Source: an uncultured Pseudomonadota bacterium (GTDB lineage: Bacteria; Pseudomonadota; Gammaproteobacteria; Burkholderiales; Burkholderiaceae). From it: DNA of 5,704 bases. Location of the stretch: contig CAMLIZ010000219.1 in NCBI GenBank assembly GCA_946480245.1, positions 1-5,704 on the forward strand, given 5' to 3'. Below, in pieces: positions 1 to 4,633 of the stretch. Positions within the stretch are counted from its first letter, which is position 1. Each line of letters starts with the position of its first letter. Position numbers and translations under genes: made by a program. The notes under the pieces were generated by a model. It ran no database searches. It worked only from the letters and a program-made list of their open reading frames with translations, and was not told the origin of the DNA.

Positions 1-55
1 CAGTCCCGACGACTCTCTCGACGTCGCTGTTGAGAGGTTTCGCGCGTTCACCCCG

Positions 56-90
56 AAGGCCACGAGACCCCTCGTGGCCTTTGTCGTTCT
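56..90 (+). terminator. Probable intrinsic terminator of a gene upstream of the window
   Basis: A perfect 11-bp inverted repeat (AAGGCCACGAG at 56-66, CTCGTGGCCTT at 71-81) closes a 4-nt loop, ACCC. It is followed on the + strand by a short, interrupted T-rich tail (TGTCGTT). The opposite strand has only a weak T-tail after the stem, so rightward termination is favoured. It most likely ends a gene lying off the left edge. The terminator reading is inferred from stem quality and tail; the stem itself is seen directly. Confidence 0.65.
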
Positions 91-114
91 GGGCGATGCC
101 CTTGCGCATCGCCC
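91..114 (+). other. Second perfect hairpin in the argD leader region
   Basis: GGGCGATGC (91-99) and GCATCGCCC (106-114) form a perfect 9-bp stem with a 6-nt loop. It begins only 9 nt after the preceding terminator-like stem and lies about 60 nt before the argD start. No T-tract follows, so it is not a typical intrinsic terminator. It could be a 5' UTR structure of argD, part of a compound terminator, or a protein-binding palindrome. I cannot choose between these from sequence alone. No convincing promoter boxes are visible in 1-175, and no open frame there can be supported as a gene tail. Confidence 0.4.
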
Positions 115-164
115 CTGCTGAAGCAGCCACGCGGTGTCCCGTGCCTTCGTTTCCCCACCCACCC

Positions 165-170
165 GAGGAA
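165..170 (+). promoter_or_regulatory. Ribosome binding site of argD
   Basis: GAGGAA lies 5 nt before the ATG at 176. This decides the start: the in-frame GTG at 134 has no such site and would add 14 residues without family character. Confidence 0.75.
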
Positions 171-175
171 CGAAG

Positions 176-1396
176 ATGACCCTTGCCGCCACCGCCACCC
201 CGTTTGCCGACTATCCGGTGCACGCGCTGATGCACGTGACCCACCGCCCCGACGCCGTCTTCACGCGCGGCCAGGGGAGCTGGTTGTGGGATTCCGAGGG
301 CCGCCGCTACCTGGACCTGCTGCAAGGCTGGGCCGTGAACACCTTGGGCCATGCGCCCGTGCTGCTGCGCGACACGCTGGCCGAACAGGCCGGCCGCCTG
401 CTGCAGCCCGGGCCCGGCCTGCACAACGACCAAGCGATCGCCCTCGCCGACGCGCTCACCCGGCTGTCGACGCTGGAGCGCTGCTTCTTCACGTCCGGCG
501 GCGCAGAGGCCAACGAGGGCGCTATCAAGCTGGCGCGCAAGTTCGGGCAGGTGCGCCGCGGCGGTGCGCACGAGATCATCACCTTTCACAACGGCTTCCA
601 TGGCCGCACGCTGGCCACCATGAGCGCCAGCGGCAAGCCGGGGTTCGAGCGCCTGTTCGAGCCCAAGGTGCCCGGCTTCCCGAAGGCGACGTTGAACGAC
701 CTGGCCAGCGTGAGTGCCCTGATCGGCCCGAACACGGTGGCCGTGATGCTGGAGCCGATCCAGGGCGAAGCCGGCGTGATCGAGGCCGCACCTGAATTCC
801 TGCAGGGCCTGCGCCGCATGTGCGACGAGCTCGGCCTGCTGCTGATCCTCGACGAGGTGCAGACCGGCGTCGGCCGCACCGGGGCGTTGTGGGGCCACAG
901 CGCGGCCGGCATCAGGCCCGACATCATGACGCTGGGCAAGGGCCTGGGCGGCGGGGTGCCGATCGGCGCGGTGCTGGCACGCGAAGCGGTGTGCTGCTTT
1001 GCGCCGGGCGACCAGGGCGGCACTTACTGCGGCAATGCCTTGATGTGTGCCGCCGCGCTGGCCATCGTGCGCACCGTCACCGCCCCGGGCTTCCTGCCCA
1101 CCGTGCAAGCGCGAAGTGCCCAACTGCGCCAAGGCCTGGACACGATCGCCGAACGCCTGGGCACGCCACCTGCGCGCGGCCGCGGCCTGCTGCTTGCCCT
1201 CGACCTGCCGCAGCCGGACCAGGCCACACGCGTGGCCGACGCCGCGCGCCGCCTCGCCCACGGCCGTACGCCGGGCCTGCTCGTGAACCCCGTGCGCCCG
1301 CAACGGCTGCGCTTCGTGCCCGCGCTGAACATCACCGAGCAAGAGGTGACGCAGGCGCTGGATCTGCTGGCCCAGGCGCTGCACGGGGCGGCCTGA
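176..1396 (+). CDS. argD: Acetylornithine aminotransferase (class-III, PLP-dependent)
   Basis: This 406-residue enzyme is predicted to transfer an amino group between N-acetylornithine and 2-oxoglutarate in cytosolic arginine biosynthesis; relatives may also act on succinyl-diaminopimelate. Visible class-III landmarks in order are the phosphate-binding loop SGGAEANE at about residues 107-114, followed by GAIKLARK; the HNGFHGRT segment; the cofactor-ring motif ILDEVQTGVGRTG with Asp226; the Schiff-base lysine in TLGKGLGGG, Lys255; and GGTYCGNALMCAAAL. Length and the D226/K255 positions agree with enterobacterial ArgD as I recall it. The start is set by the GAGGAA site just upstream. The loop reads SGG where ArgD proteins more often have NSG, a mild departure. 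It appears to be a single-gene unit, with terminator-like hairpins before and after it. Ornithine or other omega-aminotransferases share the fold, so the exact substrate is inferred; class and cofactor site are secure. Confidence 0.88.
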   Translation: MTLAATATPFADYPVHALMHVTHRPDAVFTRGQGSWLWDSEGRRYLDLLQGWAVNTLGHAPVLLRDTLAEQAGRLLQPGPGLHNDQAIALADALTRLSTLERCFFTSGGAEANEGAIKLARKFGQVRRGGAHEIITFHNGFHGRTLATMSASGKPGFERLFEPKVPGFPKATLNDLASVSALIGPNTVAVMLEPIQGEAGVIEAAPEFLQGLRRMCDELGLLLILDEVQTGVGRTGALWGHSAAGIRPDIMTLGKGLGGGVPIGAVLAREAVCCFAPGDQGGTYCGNALMCAAALAIVRTVTAPGFLPTVQARSAQLRQGLDTIAERLGTPPARGRGLLLALDLPQPDQATRVADAARRLAHGRTPGLLVNPVRPQRLRFVPALNITEQEVTQALDLLAQALHGAA

Positions 1397-1407
1397 ACAC
1401 CGAACGT

Positions 1408-1440
1408 GCCGAAGGCCCGATTGCAGCCTTCGGCTTCTCG
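1408..1440 (+). terminator. Hairpin between convergent argD and GNAT genes
   Basis: GCCGAAGGC (1408-1416) and GCCTTCGGC (1426-1434) form a perfect 9-bp stem with a 9-nt loop, 11 nt after the argD stop. TTCTCGCTT follows on the + strand, giving a weak U-rich tail. The other strand lacks one. It is likely the argD terminator, and possibly also slows transcription from the convergent gene. Confidence 0.55.
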
Positions 1441-1447
1441 CTTCGCC

Positions 1448-1969
1448 TCAGCCGTCGACCGGCTGGGCGGGTGTATCGAGGATGCGTTGGTAGAAGGCCA
1501 AGTCCAGCCAGCGGCCGAACTTGAAGCCGGCTTGCCGGATGGTGCCCGCATGCTCGAAGCCCAGTTGCCGGTGCAGCCCGATGCTCGCGGTGTTGGCGGC
1601 GTCGATGCCGCCCACCATCACGTGCACTCCGCGCGCGCGCGCCTCCTCCACCAGCCGCTCCAGCAGCACACGCCCCAGCCCCTTGCCGCGCTGGGCTTGG
1701 TGCACATACACCGAATGCTCGACGGTGTACTTGTAGGCCGGGAACGCGCGAAAGCCGCCGAAGCTGCCGAAGCCGAGAAGCTGGCCCGCATCGTCCACCA
1801 GCCCTATCACCGGAAAGCCGCCCTGCTGCTTGGCAGCGAACCATGCGGCCATGGCTTGCGGCGGGCGCGGCTTGTAGTCGTACAGCGCGGTCGAGTTGAC
1901 GATGGCCTCGTTGAGGATCTCAAGGATGGCCGCGGCATGGTCGGCTTCGGTGCAGTGGATCAGGTGCAT
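1448..1969 (-). CDS. GNAT N-acetyltransferase, phosphinothricin acetyltransferase/MnaT-like
   Basis: This 173-residue protein looks like a complete single-domain GNAT enzyme, transferring acetyl from acetyl-CoA to an amino group. The start of the domain (residues 1-45: HLIHCTEAD, then ILEILNEAIVNSTALYDY) resembles the PAT/Bar and YncA/MnaT subfamily, as do VEHSVYVH (83-90) and the acetyl-CoA pyrophosphate loop QRGKGLG (93-99). The C-terminal DAANTASIGLHRQLGF (123-138) with the G-x-x-x-x-GFK-x-G-x-W stretch is also typical. Members acetylate phosphinothricin, methionine sulfoximine or methionine-type amino acids; which one applies here is not visible. A GAGAG sequence lies about 7 nt before the ATG. 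The gene is convergent with argD and divergent from the diguanylate cyclase. A palindromic NtrC-like site lies just upstream. Family assignment is firm; substrate is inferred. Confidence 0.87.
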   Translation of the reverse strand: MHLIHCTEADHAAAILEILNEAIVNSTALYDYKPRPPQAMAAWFAAKQQGGFPVIGLVDDAGQLLGFGSFGGFRAFPAYKYTVEHSVYVHQAQRGKGLGRVLLERLVEEARARGVHVMVGGIDAANTASIGLHRQLGFEHAGTIRQAGFKFGRWLDLAFYQRILDTPAQPVDG

Positions 1970-1990
1970 GGCGTGCTCTCGTGTGTCGCG

Positions 1991-2007
1991 CGCACCACTT
2001 TAGTGGA
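1991..2007. promoter_or_regulatory. Candidate operator: palindrome resembling an NtrC site
   Basis: CCACT-TT-AGTGG (1995-2006) is a perfect 5-bp inverted repeat with a 2-bp centre. Read on the - strand, the wider stretch is CCACT-AAAGT-GGTGC, differing in one of ten half-site bases from GCACT-N5-GGTGC, the form of known nitrogen-regulator NtrC sites. It sits 21-38 nt before the GNAT start codon and about 75-90 nt before the diguanylate cyclase start. No good sigma-54 -24/-12 pair is visible nearby. The palindrome is seen; the factor is inferred and uncertain. Confidence 0.3.
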
Positions 2008-2051
2008 GGCGGCCGAAACGCCGAATACGTCACGCGACGCACGGGCGGCCG

Positions 2052-2088
2052 TTTCATCGCCCCTGCATCGTGCCGATAAGCGATGAAA
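2052..2088 (+). repeat. Inverted repeat enclosing the diguanylate cyclase start codon
   Basis: TTTCATCGC (2052-2060) and GCGATGAAA (2080-2088) are perfect 9-bp inverted arms separated by 19 nt. The right arm contains the ATG at 2083. If transcription starts upstream of 2052, the mRNA could fold and hide this start; alternatively the repeat is an operator. It could also be chance. Confidence 0.35.
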
Positions 2089-3174
2089 GACAGGCGCCCG
2101 CCTGACAGCCCGGCCATGACCACCGCGATCGAACACCTCGCCACGCTGACCATCCACCGCGACCGCGATCTGCTTGACGTGACGCTGGCCCACGCGATGC
2201 GCGACCTCTTCCGTCCTGCGCAGGTGGCGATCTACATGCTGGTCGGCCCTGCCGGCGGCGTACAACGCTGGCTGCTGCGCGCTCGCCTGAACTGCAGCGA
2301 TGTGGCCGCCAGCTCCGACCCCACCTGGATCGCGTTGGAAGATCTGCCGGTGCGCGGCGACCTGCCGGCACATGCGGCCTGCGTGGACCGGCAAGCCATC
2401 GTCGACTGCCCGGCCACCAGCGGCGCCGATGGCGGCGCCTGCACGGTGCTGTTCCCGCTGGTCACGCTGGCGGAGCAGCCGATGGTGCTCGAGCTGCGAT
2501 GCGACGCACCCTTCGACGACGAAGGCCGGCATACCGCCGAGAACCTGCTGCGCGTGTACCGCAACTTCTGCGGTCTGATCGACTACAGCGAGCGCGACAC
2601 CCTCACCGGCCTGCTCAACCGCAAGACCTTCGACGAAGCCTTCTTCAAGCTGTGCCAGCGCAGCGCCACCATCCTCGACAGCGCCTCGGGACGCCGGCGC
2701 TCCACCGCGCCGGTGGAACGCCGCACGTCCCACTGGCTGGGTGTGCTCGACATCGATCACTTCAAGGCCGTGAACGACTGCCATGGCCACCTGATCGGCG
2801 ACGAGGTGCTGCTGCTGGTGGCCCGGCTGCTGCGCAGCACGTTCCGCTTCCAGGACCGGCTGTACCGCTTCGGGGGCGAGGAGTTCGTGGCCGTGCTGCG
2901 CTGCCCGGCCGAGGCCGACGCGGCACGCGCCTTTGAGCGCCTGCGCCACAACATCGCCTGCTACCACTTTCCACAGGTGGGCCACGTGACGGTGAGCATC
3001 GGCTTCACCGAAGTGCTGCCGAACGACACGCCGACCGGGGCGTTCGAGCGCGCCGACAAGGCGGTCTACTACGCCAAGGAACACGGTCGCAACCAGGTGC
3101 GCAGCCATGCGGTGCTGGTGGCCGACGGCGCGCTGGCACCGCAGCGCCAGGACAGCGAAGTCGAGCTGTTCTGA
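2083..3174 (+). CDS. Diguanylate cyclase with N-terminal GAF-like sensory domain and GGDEF domain
   Basis: This is predicted to condense two GTP into cyclic di-GMP, a signal for surface attachment and motility. Residue numbers count from the ATG at 2083. Residues 12-165 look like a small soluble sensor domain, probably GAF-like; no transmembrane segment or signal peptide is seen. The catalytic domain starts with DTLTGLLNR (172-180), then the metal-binding DIDHFK (223-228), HGHLIGDEVL, the active-site GGEEF (264-268), and VTVSIGFTE with a final ADKAVYYAKEHGRN. The product-inhibition site RxxD (R255-D258) is intact and correctly spaced before GGEEF, so an active, feedback-controlled enzyme is expected. 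About 14 extra, Arg-rich residues lie between the first helix and DIDHFK. The start is uncertain: neither this ATG nor the one at 2116 (MTTAIEHLATL) has a good ribosome site, and the family-like sequence begins at 2116. No phosphodiesterase (EAL) domain follows. Confidence 0.9.
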   Translation: MKDRRPPDSPAMTTAIEHLATLTIHRDRDLLDVTLAHAMRDLFRPAQVAIYMLVGPAGGVQRWLLRARLNCSDVAASSDPTWIALEDLPVRGDLPAHAACVDRQAIVDCPATSGADGGACTVLFPLVTLAEQPMVLELRCDAPFDDEGRHTAENLLRVYRNFCGLIDYSERDTLTGLLNRKTFDEAFFKLCQRSATILDSASGRRRSTAPVERRTSHWLGVLDIDHFKAVNDCHGHLIGDEVLLLVARLLRSTFRFQDRLYRFGGEEFVAVLRCPAEADAARAFERLRHNIACYHFPQVGHVTVSIGFTEVLPNDTPTGAFERADKAVYYAKEHGRNQVRSHAVLVADGALAPQRQDSEVELF

Positions 3175-3192
3175 CCCGCGGCGCCTGGCAGT

Positions 3193-3957
3193 TCAGTTCA
3201 CTTCGATGATGAAGTCCGGGTCGAAGTGGGCGTTCTCGTTGACGCCGTGCTTGGCATAGCCGCGCGGGTTGCAGACCACGCGCGTGCCGTTGACGGTGTA
3301 GTCGAAGCTGTCGTGCGTGTGGCCGTGCACCCACCATCCGGCGCGTGCGCCGTCGAGCAGGTGTTCTGCCTCGGAGACGAAGCACGCGTTCAACAGCGAG
3401 CCGGCAAAGCGCGGGTGGATGCTGCGCGGCGACGGCGCGTGGTGTGTCACCACCACCGTGGGGCCGTCGTGCGGCTCGGCGAGCCGGGCCTGTAGCCAGG
3501 CGGCATGGCCCGCGAACAGCGCGGCCGAGTCGTCGGGCGTGAACAGCGCCTCGCCATCTTCGGTTCGGCGAATGCGGCTGAAATCGCGCAACAGCCTCTG
3601 CGCCTCCTGCACTGCCTGCGTGCGCTGCGCGCCCTCGCCAAAGAGCCCGAAGTCCGTCCACAGCGGCGTGCCCAGGAAGCGCACGTTGCCGATGACACAC
3701 GCGTCGTCGTGCAACACCCGCACCGCGGTGCCGGCGCACATGCGCCTGAGGGCGCGCGGCGTGCCGTCGATGCTGCCACCGTAGAACTCGTGGTTGCCCG
3801 CCACGTAGATCACCGGCTTGCCCAGCCGCAACGCCCAGCTCAGCGCATGGCGCGGCGCGCCGATGTCGCCGGCGAGGATCACCACGTCGGCGTCGTTGAG
3901 GGGCGTTTCGAGGGCGCCGACACCCAGGTGCAGGTCGGAAAGGACGTTGAGCTTCAT
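3193..3957 (-). CDS. Calcineurin-like metallophosphoesterase
   Basis: This 254-residue protein carries the full metal-ligand set of the calcineurin-like phosphoesterase family: SDLHLG with Asp8 and His10, GDIG with Asp31, GNHE at 54-57, THHAPS with His172/His173, and HGHTH at 211-215. A dinuclear metal site hydrolysing phosphomono- or diesters is therefore expected in the cytosol. The substrate (nucleotide, nucleic acid, phosphoprotein or other) is not visible. The start is the ATG at 3957, giving MKLNVLSDLHLG; an upstream in-frame TTG at 3972 adds only five residues and is less likely. No strong ribosome site precedes either, so translation may depend partly on the preceding gene. It lies 33 nt after a DJ-1/PfpI-family gene on the same strand, and its stop is 18 bp from the convergent diguanylate cyclase stop with no hairpin between. 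Confidence 0.87.
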   Translation of the reverse strand: MKLNVLSDLHLGVGALETPLNDADVVILAGDIGAPRHALSWALRLGKPVIYVAGNHEFYGGSIDGTPRALRRMCAGTAVRVLHDDACVIGNVRFLGTPLWTDFGLFGEGAQRTQAVQEAQRLLRDFSRIRRTEDGEALFTPDDSAALFAGHAAWLQARLAEPHDGPTVVVTHHAPSPRSIHPRFAGSLLNACFVSEAEHLLDGARAGWWVHGHTHDSFDYTVNGTRVVCNPRGYAKHGVNENAHFDPDFIIEVN

Positions 3958-3986
3958 GGTGCGGGCCGGCAAAGGGGCGCACCGAA

Positions 3987-4005
3987 AATATCACGCCGTG
4001 ATATT
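3987..4005. repeat. 19-bp AT-rich palindrome across the stop codon of the DJ-1/PfpI gene
   Basis: AATATCACG-C-CGTGATATT is a perfect palindrome with 9-bp arms around a single central base. It covers the last codons and the stop of the DJ-1/PfpI gene and ends 29 nt before the phosphoesterase start. On the - strand it folds as an 8-bp stem with a GGC loop followed by TT, so a weak terminator is one reading. A compact symmetric operator for the phosphoesterase gene is the other. It is strikingly AT-rich for this sequence. Confidence 0.45.
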
Positions 4006-4596
4006 CCCCGTCTCGGGGAGGGCGCGATGCTCGCGTGCGAACAAGGCCTCCGATGCGAGGATCTCGCGCTCGGCCTGCGGGTGCAGCAGCTTCAGCACCT
4101 CGGACGCGAAGCTGGCCGGCGCCAGCCCGCCGGCCGTCACCAGCTTGCCGTCGGCAACCGCGCGCGGGCCGTTGCGGTAGTGCGCGGCGCCGCGGTAGCT
4201 GCCGCCGAGGTGGTGCTGCAGGTAGTCCAGCCCGTTGCTGGTGTGGGCGCGCTCGTCCAGCAGGCCGGCGCGCGCCAGGGCGAGCGTGGCGCCGCAGATG
4301 CCGGCCACCACGATGCCCGCGGCCGCCGCGCGCTGCAGCAACGCGGTGAAGTCGGGCGTCTGCGGCGTCTGCCAGGTGGGCGAGCCGATCAGCACCAGCG
4401 CATCCGCGTCTTCCGGGTCGAAGGTTTCGGCGGCGCCATCGGCATTGGCGGACAGCCCGCCCATCGAGCGTACGGCACGGCCGCCCGGGGTGAGGAAGCG
4501 CAGCTCGTCGCCGAAGTCGTCCTTGGCGCTGGCCGCCAGCAGCGCCGGCTCCCAGTCGGCGAACGGATCGATCAGGATCAGTGCAAGACGGGCCAT
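3991..4596 (-). CDS. DJ-1/PfpI family protein (class-I glutamine amidotransferase-like, YdeA-like)
   Basis: This 201-residue protein has the DJ-1/PfpI fold signature. An early conserved acidic residue sits in DWEPALL (Glu16). The nucleophile elbow is AGICGATLALARAGLLD with Cys101, and AHTSNG carries His118. These form the Glu-Cys-His set of this superfamily. Further support comes from ALVLIGSP at about 66-73 and the closing KLVTAGGLAPASFASEVL. Family members include proteases, glyoxalases, deglycases, chaperones and stress proteins. The nearest look is the Bacillus YdeA-type group, whose function is not settled, so I give no reaction. A strong GGAGGA ribosome site lies 4 nt before the ATG. 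It starts 37 nt after the parC stop and is followed after 33 nt by the metallophosphoesterase, all leftward. The stop codon lies inside a 19-bp palindrome. Confidence 0.85.
   Translation of the reverse strand: MARLALILIDPFADWEPALLAASAKDDFGDELRFLTPGGRAVRSMGGLSANADGAAETFDPEDADALVLIGSPTWQTPQTPDFTALLQRAAAAGIVVAGICGATLALARAGLLDERAHTSNGLDYLQHHLGGSYRGAAHYRNGPRAVADGKLVTAGGLAPASFASEVLKLLHPQAEREILASEALFAREHRALPETGNITA
4004..4020 (-). other. Short hairpin adjoining the palindrome, inside the 3' end of the DJ-1/PfpI gene
   Basis: TCCCCG (4005-4010) and CGGGGA (4014-4019) form a 6-bp stem with a 3-nt loop, with a possible wobble pair outside. It shares base 4005 with the neighbouring 19-bp palindrome, so the two would compete or stack. 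It falls in codons for the PETGN residues, and may be coincidental. Confidence 0.25.
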
Positions 4597-4600
4597 GGCG

Positions 4601-4606
4601 TCCTCC
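4601..4606 (-). promoter_or_regulatory. Ribosome binding site of the DJ-1/PfpI gene
   Basis: The - strand reads GGAGGA followed by CGCC and the ATG. It is the strongest Shine-Dalgarno sequence in the window and fixes this start. It lies in the 37-bp gap after parC, in which no hairpin or promoter is apparent, which favours read-through from parC. Confidence 0.75.
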
Positions 4607-4633
4607 GGATTGCCGAACGCGGATGCTAAGCGC

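Noticed and set aside
1..55. Tail of an upstream coding gene
   Set aside because: The frame closing at 31-33 gives only ten Arg/Ser/Cys-rich codons, and another frame runs through the terminator. Too short to support any call.
134..175. Upstream GTG start for argD
   Set aside because: No ribosome site; GAGGAA precedes the ATG at 176, and the added residues lack family character.
2008..2021. GG-N10-GC spacing suggesting a sigma-54 promoter beside the NtrC-like site
   Set aside because: Only the minimal GG/GC pair fits; the rest does not match the TGGCAC/TTGCA pattern, and such spacing is frequent by chance in GC-rich DNA.
1406..2086. 226-codon open frame on the + strand opposite the GNAT gene
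   Set aside because: The - strand gene has a clear acetyl-CoA motif; the + strand product has no recognisable domain and crosses the intergenic region.
1960..3108. 382-codon open frame on the - strand opposite the diguanylate cyclase
   Set aside because: The + strand protein has intact GGDEF motifs. The antisense product is biased in His/Gln/Val/Arg/Ala and resembles nothing; it is a codon-bias shadow.
1448..3174. GNAT and diguanylate cyclase as a two-gene signalling or defence system
   Set aside because: They are divergent, each has an ordinary stand-alone role, and nothing beyond proximity links them.
3505..4629. 374-codon open frame on the + strand opposite the phosphoesterase and DJ-1/PfpI genes
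   Set aside because: It lies antisense to two genes with complete catalytic motifs. Its protein is Ala/Arg/Gly/Val-rich without family character, as expected for a mirror frame in GC-rich DNA.
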